Origin: Cristatella mucedo | Taxonomy: Eukaryota; Bryozoa; Phylactolaemata; Cristatellidae | Direction of reading: 5' to 3' | DNA: 64,000 nucleotides | Assembly (NCBI GenBank): GCA_009760855.2 | Contig: WPIO01000030.1 | Coordinates: 3,362,001 to 3,426,000, forward strand | Shown here: positions 22,330 through 35,065 of the stretch, piece after piece | Numbering within the stretch: position 1 is the stretch's first letter | How the letters are laid out: each line of letters opens with the position of its first letter | The notes under the pieces: generated by a model | What the model saw: the letters and a program-made list of their open reading frames with translations, nothing else | What the model was told of the DNA's origin: nothing | The model's database searches: none | Made by a program: the position numbers and the translations under genes

Positions 22330-23390
22330 TAAATTAGTCCTATCTCAGCGAGAGACTCCAAAGTATTGATGCGAACTGAAAAAGACCATCCGATGAATCA
22401 CGACAGTATGGGGTACCTCGGGGCTCTGTGCTTGGTCCTATTCTTTTAACGGTTTATACTCTCCCTCTTGCCGATGCAATCGCCGACCGAAATCTAGGCT
22501 TTCATTTTAATGTAGAAGACTTACAGCTGTACCTGCGTTTGTATCCATCCCTTATTCCAGTAAGTTGAACTCTCTCAATACCCATTCAGCATCCATTGCT
22601 AACCTTCGCACTTATAAGGATGCAAACTTTCTAAAATAAGTTGACGGAAACAACCTGGTAATTATTCGCAAAACCTGGTGCTGCTCGGAATTGGAAAATC
22701 TAGCCCTCAAAATATGCTCGATCTGCATATCTCCTTTAGCATCTCTACAGAATCTGGCTATCCTATTTCAAAGTGATCTTTCACTAAACGACAGCATCAG
22801 CACCGAAGTCACGTCTATCTACTTTCAGCTAACCGAGTTGCAAAAGTCAAGACGGAATATAAGAAATGCATGAACGAGCGAGGCGTCCCTGTGTAAGCAG
22901 GACCGAATCTTTGCCGAACCTGCTTAGACAATGACGCCATAATGGTTTATGCATTTCTTATATTCCATATTGACTTCTGGAACTCACAACTCTCACACGT
23001 CTTCTGGCCTGTACAATGAGGCGCTTGCAGTAGGTGCAAAACTCTGCAATATTTCTATCATCTTACCACTTCTTGACATGCACTGGTTCCCTATCAAGAA
23101 GAGCATTAACTTGAACGTTTTGTCGCTCACTTTCAAGTCTCATTATTCTCTCTCCAGCCTACGGATCCGAGCTACTTCCCCGTCAGTCTAGGCATCGTAC
23201 TCGCGTTATCTTGACTTACTTCGTTTCAGCTGAGCCTCTAATCAAACTCGAATCCTTTGGAGACAGTGCCTTAAGGCAGTGACCGTTAGCTCGAATTACT
23301 CCGAAAGTCTAGAACTTCCACCTGACTGACGTCATAACACAGCCTGACTTTGGTACGTATTAAGAAGCTTAAAACACGCTTTAGAATTTA
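22330..23390 (+). mobile_element. LINE family A relic, plus strand
   Basis: Starting with the equivalent of SYLSERLQSID and RVPRGSVLGPILLTVYTLPL near 22330-22460, it runs through a degraded FQSDLSLND region (frame at 22691) to a decayed C-terminus near 23390. It stands head to head with the relic at 21840, giving two inverted RT fragments. Confidence 0.8.
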
Positions 23391-23589
23391 CAGTTCCGTG
23401 TCAATAGTCCTTTGTGTACTTATGGTTGCTCACATTATGCAGGTTGTTATTAAGCAATTACAATTTTTTCTTTACAGCACACGTAAAGTGTTTAGAAAAA
23501 CATTTAGCCCTCTTAAGGGTCTACAAAAATCTCTTAATAATATCACTTATGATTATCGTGAAAGAAAGCGTCTCCCCCTTCACCTTGTT

Positions 23590-24428
23590 TGCCCATCTAG
23601 GTGCCACGTTCTTAAGTTACCTTTCATTAGACGACCACATCAGCTCCACAGTCAAGTCTGCCTACTTTCAGCTACATAGCATTGCTAAAATTAAGGCTTG
23701 CTTAGACAGGGATACCACATCCAAATTGGTCCAAGCATTTGTGACATCCTGTCTTTACTTATGTAACTCACTGCTTGCTGGCCTGCCGGCCTGCTCAATC
23801 AGGCGCTTACAGCTGGTGCAAAACTCTGCAGCTGGGCTTGTCTGTCGCGAGCGTTGCAGTTGGGGAATCAGACCTCCTCTCGCCGACCGGCACTGGCTAC
23901 CAGTCAAGCAACGGATCGACTCCGAGGTTATGTCGCTCACCTTTAGGTCACTTCATTCTTTGGCTCCAGCCTACCTATCAGATCTATTCCTCCACTAGTC
24001 CAAGTATCGTACCAACCGTCTATTAGAATCTGTCTTCCTATACCTCGTTAAAACCTCAAATCCTTTGGAGACCGTGCCTTTAGTTCATATGCTCCCAAAG
24101 CTTGAAAATCACCTCCGACTTGCGTCATGACAACTTCTGACTTGTCCACATTTTGAAAGAAACTAAAAACGCACTTATTTATCACAGCATTTACTGGGGC
24201 CCTACGATTCGTCTTTTATGTGCTTATGCGTGCTGACACTGTGCATACTGTCACTAACCACACTTGCATGCTGACTCTGTGCATGTCACTCTTAATTAGG
24301 TTATTCTTTTCGTTTATTGAGCCCGATACCTCTAATCATTCGATCGTGCTTCCTTTGCAGCAATTTTATAAGTGCCAAGAAAGAAATTTAGTTCTATGAG
24401 GGTGCTTTATTAAATGTCTTATTATTAT
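23590..24428 (+). mobile_element. LINE family A 3' third, plus strand, with tail
   Basis: The frame at 23414-23998 carries SLDDHISSTVKSAYFQLHSI, then CLDRDTTSKLVQAFVTSCLY and NSAAGLVCRERCSWGIRPPL. It is followed by the 3' UTR (CATGC tandem units, 24225-24300), the hairpin at about 24370-24410 and an (ATT)n end at 24417. Confidence 0.9.
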
Positions 24429-24773
24429 CAAAGTATTATTACCACCCGTTGCTACGGTTTAAGACAGATGCTCTCATCGGTGAACACGTTAAAAATTATT
24501 GTTACCGTTTTTCGATTCCTAGCTTTCAAAAATGTCTATTCCCTATTTTCGAAAAGTCTCAGATTTTCGCCCGTAGGCAAGATGCCTAGCCGATTTTCGA
24601 CCCGTCTGAAAAGAAATTGGAGCCCAACTGGACCCTTCTTCTATTCATCCGAAAAAAGCATAGCCTCCGTAAAAAGATGGGAGCTTCCCTCGGAAAACCG
24701 TTTCAGATATTTCTTGACATGCGCATAAAAGCGCCGTGGCCCCAGCATTCACCTCAACTTTAGAGCAAGCAGT

Positions 24774-24915
24774 GAGCTGGTTTGGTCCAGCGGTTAAGGT
24801 GCTCGCCCCGACAAAGGTATGGCTGAAGTCGTGGGCTCGAGCCCCGAGGCATTTGTGAAGCGCCTGAGTATAGATTAAGTTCTCTAGGGATGCTATACAA
24901 ATGAATTCTATTAAG
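24774..24915 (+). mobile_element. SINE1 copy, plus strand
   Basis: A-box-like TGGTCCAGCGGTTAAGG at about 24783, B-box-like GTGGGCTCGAGCCC at about 24832, then the tail AAGCGCCTGAGTATAGATTA and GTTCTCTAGGGATGCTATAC. One of the clearest copies. Confidence 0.9.
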
Positions 24916-25149
24916 AAAGCCACTCGAGCCGCTCATCCAACTCGTTAGCTCTGATCTCACTGGAAACCCGGCGGCCATCGCCAAACAGTGGTTTCCCGGC
25001 TTTCGGTAATGAAAAATCTAGTGTCTGGGGGTCCGCCGCCGGAGTCCCACGCGGTGGCCTCCGAGTCGTTGGGTTCAAAAAGCTCACGCTCCATTGCCCG
25101 AGGCAGTCAAAGCTCCCCACATAGGAAACTGCACAACGCGGGAGGAGCA

Positions 25150-26200
25150 AGCAGTGAGTTACAGAAGTCGTGACTGGATGTGACAAATGGATGGACCAAT
25201 TTAGTTGTAGTGTCTAAGCAATACCTAATTTTAGCAATCTTGTGTTGCAGAAAGTTAGCAGACTTGACTGGGGAGCTTATGCGGTCGTCGAATGAAAGGT
25301 CCATATGAAACAGGATGCTTAGATTTCGTGCAGTTGCAACCGGAGATAGGCTGCCAGAAATGATTTTGAGCGTTCAGACTTGTAATTTCTGAGTCACACT
25401 TGGTTTTCAAATAAAAGAAGTTGGTTTTATCGTCATTCAATTTGAGAAAGTTTGCTGCCATACATTTGCAGATGTCAGCAATACATGCAACAAGGGAGTT
25501 GAGAGAATTCGACTTGCTGGAGGGGATAACAGCAAAGATACAACTGTGTCATCTGAGTGCAAGTGAGAGCCTAGATTTTGATTTGTGATTACGTCGACAA
25601 GAGGTAAGAGTATGAACTGTGCAAAGAAGCGGACGGAGCACAGAACCCCGAGGTCTCCCATACTCAAGTGATTCCTCTGATGATCTTTTTTTCATTCGTA
25701 TCAATACTCGGGAGCCTCCCAGTGACTTTAACAAGTTTAGTGCAGTGCCACTGATTTCCAGACGAGATTAGAGGCGCTCAAGAGAGACTTTGTGAGCAAT
25801 TGTATCAAACGATGCTTGAAAGACCAAGAAAAACAATCAGAGACTTTATTCAAGTCTGTATTCCTGAAAAGTTCATATTATACACCGAAAACAATGCTAT
25901 CTCCGTGTACAGATTAGCTCAAAATTCAGACTGGACTTTAATTGCTAGGTTTGAGGCTTAAATATAAGAGCTCGCGTGGTCTGTCACAACTCGATCAAGC
26001 GTCTTTGATAGAAACGGTTGAAGGGAAACTGGGCGGAAGCTGCTTAAATTCTCTTGGTCTTGTGGTGCTATCTTAATTACCGGCCTAACAACAGCCTTTT
26101 TGAAAGGTATAGGTAGGGACACGACCTGAAGCAAAGGACATATCTATGAGGCACCCGGGCAAAAGCGGAGAGGGCATAAGTGCGAAAAGCTAGCAACCCC
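25150..26200 (-). mobile_element. LINE family A RT relic, minus strand
   Basis: The minus strand reads MDLSFDDRISSPVKSANFLQ, then a broken LPLVDVITNQNLGSHLHSDD (catalytic YADD changed to HSDD) and motif-A-side sequence towards 26100. It starts inside the coding region, so the 3' UTR is missing at this end. Confidence 0.82.
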
Positions 26201-26204
26201 GACC

Positions 26205-26430
26205 GATAATAATGAGAGTAGCACATTAGTTATTTTGCCCTCAGAGAACTCGATCTCTTTCTAAGGCGCTTTACTTACTCAACATTTGCTACACAGGAAG
26301 CGCGATCGAATGGTTAGCGGTAGCGTTCTTAATGACAACAAGCATAGCATGGTTAGAGGGGACTTGCATAGTGTCAGCATGCAAATATGGTTAGTGGTAG
26401 CATGCAGTGTCAATGTAGGCGTGGACACGC
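26205..26430 (-). mobile_element. LINE family A 3' tail fragment, minus strand
   Basis: gataataatgag, then the hairpin complement (ccctcagagaactcgatctc) and the CATGC-word 3' UTR up to about 26410. A separate insertion abutting the RT relic. Confidence 0.82.
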
Positions 26431-28019
26431 CCGCAATGCGGTTCCGCCCCAGCTGGACTGACACTACTCCACCCGGCTGACGGGCACGCTGAGTATCACT
26501 TCATCAGGAGCTGCAGTTAAACAGTATCGGCTGACTAAACTGGATTTAATTGCAATGGGTCAGCTGTGGTGGCGTGACCCGCTAGTCCTGCAGCTAGGGA
26601 CTTCCTGCTTGTCCACCGGCACTTGCGTGGACGCTGTCCACTCTCTCTTTCCCTATCGTCTTTTTCTCCCTCTCACTCTCTTTCTCGTCGCTCCTCGCTT
26701 TCCGGAGCTGCTTCCACGACGGCTACCACATCCCGCCGCCATCGCGCGCCTGAGCCCCTTATGTTGCCAGGAAATGGCTCCCCTGCAAAGTATTCGATGC
26801 TCAGTTCAATCTTGTTATGACCTCGCGACCCCTCCTAGTTCGGGCAGAGGCACAACGCGTGCAACGTGTAAAGACCTGAAGCTAGCAGTACGCCGACGAT
26901 AACAGCACAGCGCTCGATATTCTGCATGCAAGAGCGCTAGCAACAACGCCCTAGTAGAGAAAAAACACAAACAATAGCCTGAATTTAACGGCTGATACAC
27001 GCAGATGACTTCCACCCGACTCGCTAACGGGCTCACAGCAGCTCACGCTCTGCGCTTAGACTCACCGACCGACAGACCGTTGCTCCAAGAAGACGACTGC
27101 GGTCAACCGCATGCCTTACATGGCAGCCAAGGCATAAGTCAGGCAATAATTGCCGTGTTACATAATTGTACACTACGCTGCTCATAAGCCTTTGCTTATC
27201 GTGGCCATTCCGTAAGCGTAATTCAGTTCTTACGCAGTGGCAGAAGCTCATAGTTCGTAATCGAGGTTCAGCTGTCAAGCTCGTAGTCCATATCGCAGGG
27301 AATTAAAGTACACTGCTGCGTGCTACGGATATTTGCGATGTACATGGCCATATCTATACCAGCCCAAAATAAAGGAGGGGAGGAAACTATCATCTCGGCG
27401 TAGACCGCCCTCACTCTTACATAAGCCGCATACCAATTTGTTTTCCGGGAATGAGGCTGACGGCGGACTACGATGGTGGAGACAAGTCCACACAAGGGGG
27501 TCATGTGTGGGATAAGCATAAGGGGGTTGTGGTGGCGCCAATGCATATCTATGCAAAGCGGAAGTTCTCTCTATTGAGTACGCTACAGTTAAAAACACTC
27601 TTTCGTACTGGCAATGCACGGCCACTCGTAAACACCATGTAGAAATTTTTAACCGAATTTAGGATGTGTTACTGGCGCTGCACCGGTGCTGAATTCATCC
27701 AAGGCTGTCGCTAAGCCTTGCACTAAGTTCTGATCTGTCTGGTGCGGTTGTGCTCTTGAGTAAGCTGGCGCCTCGGAGGTAGCTTCTCGGCTCCCACCCG
27801 TCCCGACGATGCCAGGAGAGCTTCGAAGGCACAGGTCATCTTCAGGTGCGTCTATTTAGCAAACAGAATCTCTGAGCGCGAAGGCGATTCGTGGCGTCAA
27901 CGTCTTGTCTTTCGGTTGCCTTGCGATTCCCGGAAGCAGGTAGCCCACCTCTTGCTGCTGCAGCTTAATGACGGTCGTTTCTGCGAGTCGACCTACATCC
28001 GCGAAGTTAGCTTCAGTTC
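26431..28019. other. GC-richer intergenic or intronic stretch, no gene called
   Basis: 26640-26900 is pyrimidine- and GC-rich. The frames on both strands (for example minus 27323-27625) overlap and lack family features. A possible exon edge (gaaggcacag|gtcatc near 27830) is not convincing. Confidence 0.3.
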
Positions 28020-28484
28020 ATTCTGTGGCTCCAGCATATCTATCAGATCTACTCCCTCACCAGGCCAAGCATCGTACCACCCGCTTTTCGGAATCTAACA
28101 GTTTACCAATAAATACCTCGTACAAACCTCAAATCTTTTGGAGACCGTGCATTTAGTTCGTATGCACCAAAAGGCGGGAACTCCCTCCCGACTTGCGTCA
28201 GAATATCCCCTGATATGACCACATCTAAAAAGAACTTGAAAACGCACCTATTTAGGACAGCATTTAGTGGGTCACTGTGATTCGTCCTTTATGTGCTTAT
28301 GCGTGCTGACACTGTGCATGCTGCCTCTTACCATACGTGCACGCTGACCCTGTGCATGTCACCCCTAACCATGTTATTCATGTTGTTTATCAAGCATGAT
28401 GTTACTCACCATTCAATTGCATTTCCCTTTGCAGCAAATGTAAAGCACCTAGAAAGAGAGTTCTCTGAGGGCGCTTTATCAAGT

Positions 28485-28515
<31 letters not shown>

Positions 28516-28516
28516 C
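28020..28516 (+). mobile_element. LINE family A 3' end, plus strand, with tail
   Basis: C-terminal codons HSVAPAYLSDLLPHQAKHRT begin near 28020. The 3' UTR with tandem GCATGCTG words (28305-28370) and the hairpin follow, and a clean (ATT)n tail runs at 28484-28515. Severely 5'-truncated. Confidence 0.92.
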
Positions 28517-29561
28517 TTGTCTGAATCCATCCGTGGTGCCGACGGCGGCTGCAGCTTGGGAGGGTGTTCGCTTTCGAAGTCTCCGAGCGCTGCATGTTTT
28601 CACCGCCTCGCCTCTCTTGCTCACTTTTTCCATGACCTGTCGTGACTTTTAGCAATAACGCGACCGGAGCTCGTGGTTTTGAACTTTTATCGAGCTCTTC
28701 GAGGGGACCAACTCCCGCTTCCGCCTCGCTCGACGCGTTTCGTGGAGCAACAGCTTCTCACCGGTTGCACGCACTGCCACATTAGGTTTCGGATCTTAGG
28801 ACAGTGGCTGAGTGTGCTGCTGGGGTGATGGGCTCGACTAGGAGGCTAGCGTTAACACAAAGGCCACCGGAGCCACCTCGATTCCTCAACTACTACGAGG
28901 GTCGGTTTTTGTGCATCGTGGCCGGTATCGGCTAGTTGGTTGATCGTTGCAAAAAAGAAAGGTTCGTTGTGCTGTTGCCTCTAAATGGCCTGCTAGGATC
29001 ACACTGCCAAGGTTGGCATAGATACAGAGTCAGCACAGCTCTGCCGGATTCATCGCCTGAGTGCATCCGCTAAAAGCTGCCACCTCAGTGAGAGACGGCT
29101 GCGCCGCCAGCTACCTGGCTCTGAGGCTCTCTCTTCCCCCTCCCCCACCCCCCTAGTTCGGCACCGTGAGGAAAGAGGGCTGCTAGAACCAAGGTGCAAA
29201 TCCGTGCACACTTCGATCACTGCGCAATCAATTTTGTTTTTTTTTCTGGTTCGAGAGAGTCGGTGAAGAGAGCCTGAAAGCGTGCAGAGGCATGTGCCGG
29301 CAAGGCTCTGCTGGATGGCCAGTGGCACTCAGCACGAGGCAGATGAGAAAACGAACCGGTCCCCTGATCCTTTGCCCGGCGATTTTCATTTTTGCATTTA
29401 CCGCTGCTGCTCTGCATAGCTCAAGCTATGGTGGTTAGTTGCATCCTATGATTAGGTGCATCTTACTAGCCAGCGGTCTTGCTAACCGGTGGCCGTGATT
29501 GTCTTCATGCTTGCTTTTGATTTCCGGCCTAAGCATAATACTTTTGGCTTTTGCATGCTTG
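28517..29561. other. CpG-richer region with a weak candidate first exon
   Basis: 28540-28780 is GC- and CpG-rich like a promoter. An ATG at 28828 opens a frame (MGSTRRLALTQRPPEPPRFL and on) that reaches a possible phase-1 donor at 28924 (GCCG|gtatcg). Phase 1 is what the TMEM127 exon at 39274 needs, but there is 10 kb between them and no sequence support. The remainder holds nothing I recognise. Confidence 0.25.
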
Positions 29562-30165
29562 ATAATAATAATAATAATAATAATATTGCACTTGATAAAG
29601 CGCCCTCAGAGAACTTAATCTCTTTCTAGGCGCTTTACATTTGCTGCAAAGTGATACGCAATAGAATAGTAAGTAAAATCATGCTTGAAAAACAAACAAA
29701 ATGAATAACATGGTTAGGGGTTACATGCACTGGGTCAGCATGCAAATGTGGTTAGTGGCAGCATGAACAGTGTCAGCACGCATAAGCACATCGAGGACGA
29801 ATCACAAGGACCCACTAAATGCTGTCCTAAATAGGTATGTTTTTAAGTTTCTTTTAAATGTGGTCAGGTCAGGGGATGTTCTGATGCAGGTCGGGAGGGA
29901 GTTCCAGGCTGTGGGAGCATACGAGCTAAATGCACGGTCTCCAAAGGATTTAAGGTTTGTACGAGGTATTTCTAGACTGTTGGATTCCGAAAAGCGAGTG
30001 GTACGATGCTTTGCCTGATGGGGTAGTATATCTGAAAGATAGGCTGGAGCCATAGAATGAAGAGACCTAAAAGTGAGCGACAAAACCTTGAAGTCAATCC
30101 GTTGCTTGACTGGTAACCAGTGCAGGTCGGCTAGAAGTGGAGTAATGTGGCAACTGCGACGCTCA
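29562..30165 (-). mobile_element. LINE family A 3' end, minus strand
   Basis: (AAT)n at 29562-29585 begins the inverted tail. Hairpin, 3' UTR and a minus-strand frame at 29802-30083 follow (SLTFRSLHSMAPAYLSDILP to RTSPDLTTFKRNLKTYLFRT then AFSGSL). The right break is within the C-terminal region. Very similar to the copy at 31452, so comparatively young. Confidence 0.95.
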
Positions 30166-31451
30166 TGATACCGTCCTTATCACCAACCCTTGGGTATTGA
30201 TTCACCTGCAGTAAGACGGTATCAAGCTCTGCACACGGGCAGAGATTAGGTTCTCATAGATTGCGATGCAAACTATGTATTTGTAGCAATATTATTACTA
30301 TAACCGTTGTTGCTCATGTGATGGTGTGGGCTGTGGTGGTGCAGGCTGCATTAAGGAACTCGGAATCAGTGGGTCTCAGCTTGAGCATGCCTTGCTTGAT
30401 CTGGCTGGGATAGGTCAGCGTGACAGTCGGACTCAGGGCCCAGGCATGCTGCCCTCGGCACGTGGCAGGAATGAAACCAACATCCACCGTCGTTGCATTA
30501 CATCCGGTGCTTTACATCGACGGGGCGATTTCTTTCGATTCTCTTAGTTAGCCTCGTCATTTCGTCGGCATTATTTGCTAATTTTGGGGCAGCGAGCAGG
30601 GCCACTCATTTCTCAGCATCATCATAAACTCCACCTCCTGCCTCCATCTCTCGATCTTCTGCTGCAAATCCCTGCTCCTGTCAATGCTTTGTCTAATCCA
30701 CTCCAGTGTACCGGCCCCTACTTGTGCACTTGTTCACTGCCGATGGCCACCTATGGTATTTGAGTTCACCAGAATTCAAAAGCTTCACTCTTTTCAGTAT
30801 TCCTGCCTGACCCCCACCCACCACTCGGCCATGATCTTTGCAAGCTTTAGGCTTCTTGTTTGCAGTTCTGACTCATTGAAGCTGCCCTTCTGATACACAG
30901 CTGCCCGGCATTCTAAACATGATCCAAGCAGCCATGTCTGGCTAAAATAGTTGGCCTGGATCTGAGTTTGAGTGAGAGCAGTGTGTGTGAACATGTGCGA
31001 GCTTGTGTGTGTGCAGGCGTGTGTGATGCAATCGGTCACTGCCTGACTAGCTGCAGGGTGTCTCTTTTGCTGCTGCTGACAGCTGAATATTTTCGTGTCA
31101 GGTTGGCTGAGAAGAGACTGCATATCACCAGCCTTGCAGGGGAGTACTTTTCAGGCTGATACATTGGCTGATGCATCTCTTCAATACAGGTTGTGATAGT
31201 ATAACCAGTGGGGTGAGCTTACTGCAGCTGTTGGCTGCACGAAAAACCAGCCGTCTTGTGTTGCCGTTTCCATCCATGTGCCCGTACACCTACAAAACCT
31301 TGTCTCCTGGTTTGAGTTGGACGACGGTTTGAGTTGGATTATGGCAGGTGATTTACACCTAACTCGCTTGAGTTCCACAAGCTCTTTGAGTCTAGGAAGC
31401 TTACTATTTTCAGCCAGCACTGGCTGCTCCGATTTGCCTGTCTGAAAAGTG
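30166..31451. other. Non-coding between two LINE copies; no gene called
   Basis: The plus frame at 30326-30547 and minus frames at 30794-31123 and 31181-31492 have some protein-like composition but no recognised motifs. TG-rich words near 30975-31025 are a short degenerate microsatellite. Confidence 0.3.
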
Positions 31452-32940
31452 TAATAATAATAATAATAATAATAATTCACTTGATAAAGCACCCTCAGAG
31501 AACTTAATCTCTCTCTAGGCGCTTTACATTTGCTGTAAAGTGAAATGCAATTGAATGGTAAGTAAAATCATGCTTGAAAAACAAACGAAATGAATAATAT
31601 GGTTAGGGGTGACATGCACAGGGTCAGCATGCAAATGTGGTTAGTAGCAGCATGCACAGTGTCAGCACGCATAAGCACATCACGGACGAATCACAGGGAC
31701 CCACTAAATGCTGTCCTAAATAGGTGTGTTTTGAGGTTCCTTTTAAATGTGGTCAGGTCAGGGGATGTTCTGACGCAGGTCGGGAGGGAGTTCCAGGCTT
31801 TGAGAGCATATGAACTAAATGCACGGTCTCCAAAGGATTTAAGGTTTGTACGAGGTATTTCTAGACTGTTGGATTCCGAAAAGCGGGTGGTACGATGCTT
31901 GGTCTGATGGGGTAGTATATCTGACAGATAGGCTGGAGCCATAGAATGAAGGGACCTAAAAGTGAGCGACACAACCTTGAAGTCAATCTGTTGCTTGACT
32001 GGTAGCCAATGCAGGTCGGCGAGAAGTGGAGTAATGTGGCAACTGCGACGCTCACGGCAGACAAGTCTAGCTGCCGAGTTTTGCACCAGCTGCAATCGCC
32101 TGATCGCACATGCTGGTAGGCCAGTAAGCAGTGAGTTGCAGAAGTCGAGACAGGATGTCACGAATGCATGGACCGACTTAGACGTGGTATCTTTATCTAA
32201 ACAAGCCCGAATTTTAGCAATGTTATGAAGCTGAAAATAGGCTGATTTGACTGTGGAGCTGATATGGTCGTCTAACGAGAGGTCGCTTTGGAATATGACA
32301 CCTAGATTTCGAGATGATTCAACTGGAGATATGCTGGCAGAGCCAATTTTGAGAGTCAGCCTGTCCAATCTCTGGATCACACTGGGTTTGCCAATAACTA
32401 GTAAGTTAGTTTTATCATCGTTAAGTTTTAGAAAATGTGCTGCCATCCATGTGCGGATGTCATCAATGCATGCAGCTAATGAGTTTAGTGAATTTGAGGT
32501 GCTCGAAGGCTGGGAGGGATCAAAGCAAAGGTACAACTGAGTGTCATCTGCATAGAAGTGAAGGCCTAGATTGTGCTTGGCAATCACATCAGCAAGAGGC
32601 AGAGTATAAACCGTGAACAGAACCGGACCCAGCACGGAGCCCTGAGGTACTCCATATTTCAGAGGTACTTCAGATGATCTTTGTCCATTCACGTCAATAC
32701 TCTGGAGTCTCCCACTGAGATAGGACCTGAACAGGTGCAGAGCAGTGCCAGTGATGCCCAGGCGGGATGATAGGCGCTCTAGAAGAACTTTGTGATCGAT
32801 GGTATCAAAAGCTGCCGAAAGATCAAGCAAAACAAGCAGAGACACTCTACCCATGTCTGCATTCCTAAGTAGGTCGTTGTATACCCGAAGCAATGCTGAC
32901 TCTGGAGTGATTAGCTCTAAAGCCAGACTGGAACTTACTC
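31452..32940 (-). mobile_element. LINE family A, best-preserved RT copy, minus strand
   Basis: An uninterrupted 400-residue minus-strand frame (31691-32893) runs from LLVLLDLSAAFDTIDHKVLL (RT motif A) through GVPQGSVLGPVLFTVYTL (motif B) and LHFYADDTQLYL (catalytic YADD intact) to the C-terminal end FKRNLKTHLFRTAFSGSL. The 3' UTR, hairpin and (AAT)n of the inverted tail lie at 31452-31690. A 2-bp loss near 32905 shifts the frame, and the element is 5'-truncated at about 32940, so it lacks the endonuclease and cannot be autonomous. It serves as the family reference. Confidence 0.97.
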
Positions 32941-33339
32941 TGAATCATGTTTTCACAGGTGACTAGAACAGTTCTGCTCCTCGGCACAACTGCTTTATGT
33001 GGGATGGCCGATGGCAATGATTATGGCTGATGGCAGTTTGCTTGTTTTATAAGTCAGCACACAAATTCGTTGTAGATTGCAAAATTATCAGTGCTGTTTT
33101 TTGTACCTTATACATTACGTTGCCCATGCTCTGCATAAGGGACTTATTTAAATTACTGAATTGGTGCTTGCAGCAACCCGTCCTCAGTCTTCCGGCTATC
33201 AGATACAATACCCTCCACTGGTTAATGATCAGGGGATTCGGGCATGAGCACACGAGCATGTGGTGTGTATGCACATGCAACTGTATGTACTTTTTTGTTG
33301 TTGTTGGATAACGTGCCCTCCAAAATGGTCTTTGCCGGC
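32941..33339. other. Non-coding, nothing recognised
   Basis: No motif or repeat is identified. Confidence 0.4.
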
Positions 33340-33720
33340 ATATCTCCTGTAGCATCTTCCCGAAATCTGGGTTTCCTGTTGTAGCTTGACCTTTCACTAG
33401 ACGACCACACCCTCTCCAAGGTCACGTCTGCCGACTTCCAGCCATGTAATATCCCAAGAAAGTTTGGCCCTGCTCAGACAAGCATACCACGTCCATGTTG
33501 GTCGGTTTATTTTGTGACATCCCATCTCGGCTACTTTAACCACCATCACTACTTGCAGGTCTTGCGGCCTGTGCAAAATCAGCTTGGTGCAAAACAACTG
33601 CAGCCAAGCTTGTCTGTCTTGAATATCGAAGTTGTCAAAAAACACTGCTTCTCGCTGACCTGAGCTGGCTCCCATCAAGCAGTGCATTGACTTTTAAAGT
33701 TTTGTCTTTCACTTTCACTG
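33340..33720 (+). mobile_element. LINE family A relic, plus strand
   Basis: Degraded equivalents of ISPVASSRNLGF, DLSLDDHTLSKVTSADFQPC and the downstream TSHLGYFN and LADLSWLPSSS segments are seen in shifting frames. Confidence 0.75.
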
Positions 33721-34520
33721 CTGAGTGATTATAGCTATAATCTTACTTCTTCAATAGCTAGCAACCAAAATTTTATGTTCATTTGGAATTCAAATTTTTT
33801 TTGCTATGTTGAATTGCATGCTGGGTACATTAGTTGCTATTCCGTTCATTGGTTCTTGATTGGTCGATTTCTGTGGAATTCTGAGGCAAAGTATATATAG
33901 AATTTACATATACTATATTACTATAGCAATTATACCATTAAGCTGCAGTTGGGTATGCCTGCTAACCCTGAATCATTGACATATTATCTGCATATACGCC
34001 ACGTTGATGTATTGACCGATCGAGCATAGAGGCAGCTTATATTATGCAGCTATTTATTTTTAGTTGCTGCAAGTAGATTTATCAAATCGACTGACTGACT
34101 GACTGCCTGCCAAGGTGCTGTAGCTGTGAGCTCTTGTCAGTTTCAAAATTGTAGTGATGTTTATTGCACGGAATTGGAAACTCTGCTCTACTAACTATGA
34201 CTGCCAGTTTTTTTTTATAACAAAGCTTGCTATCCGGTTCCACCAAGAGGCTTTATAGCAGCCATTTTAGCACTTGGCCCATGTGCAATAGTATAGTTTC
34301 TGGCATCACTTATATTACAGCAATAAAATATAGTACCTTAGCAATCTTGAGGCAGGCAAATGATTGTGTTAAAATCAAATCAACTAAAATCAAAGACTGT
34401 CGATACTTGGCTGTGAGTTGCACCAGCAGCTGCTCCGGCTTTGTGTGGGGCATATATAAGACTATCCTGCATAGTCTTGCCTTAGCTTATATAGCTTAGT
34501 TAATACTTCTTTTTTTATTG
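33721..34520. other. AT-rich non-coding
   Basis: Nothing recognised beyond short TATA-like AT runs near 33890-33930. Confidence 0.4.
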
Positions 34521-34524
34521 AATC

Positions 34525-34790
34525 GTCTTCGAGATCCTCTCTGTGGCCTACAGTTTGCTTCACTCGCTTGCACCAGCCTTCACCCATCTGACCTCTTCCC
34601 TCGTGCAGTGCACTCTCACACAGCCTACTCGTCTGTTTCCGGCTTCTTGCTATGCCACCTTACACTAAATCGACATATGGTGATCGGACCTTCCATTCGT
34701 ATGCCCAGAAAGTGTGGTACCCTCTTTTGACCTATTCTGCCGTCTGCATTTAGTTTGCATCGTTCAAGCCCCAGCTAATGACACGTCTCT
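34525..34790 (+). mobile_element. Diverged LINE C-terminal fragment, plus strand
   Basis: In shifting frames it gives equivalents of LHSLAPAFTHLTSSL, AVHSHTAYSSVSGFL and the terminal motif GDRTFHSYAQKVW, the same order as LINE A and B C-termini but from another lineage. Confidence 0.6.
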
Positions 34791-34974
34791 ATCACTGATT
34801 TTTTTGCTCTCCAGTGAACGTCTTTTTTTTTCATGTGTGCTTTGGGTGCATACTTATGCATGATTCAGTGCTTGTTACGAACCAGGTTCCTACTAACCGG
34901 TGGCTCAGAGTGTCATTTTGCGTGCGTTTGCATGTTTGTCTAAGCATGATACCTTATGTGTCGTCACCCATTGG

Positions 34975-35065
34975 TTATCGCTTCTCTTGCTTCGAGTTAT
35001 GGAGCACTTGAACGGGGAGATTTGGTTCTCCTAGGGTGCTTTTACAAACGAATCTTTATTATTTT
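34975..35065 (+). mobile_element. SINE1 or LINE A tail fragment
   Basis: ggagatttggttctcctagg then gtgcttttacaaacgaatct and ttattatt resembles the common hairpin tail. The head upstream at about 34885 is too degraded to assign. Confidence 0.45.

Noticed and set aside
27323-27625. 100-residue minus frame
   Set aside because: Overlaps other equally open frames; no motif or splice context.
31181-31492. Minus frame with ETRFCRCTGTWMETATQDGW, considered an LTR-retrotransposon integrase end
   Set aside because: No integrase or RNase H motifs and no LTRs nearby; too weak.
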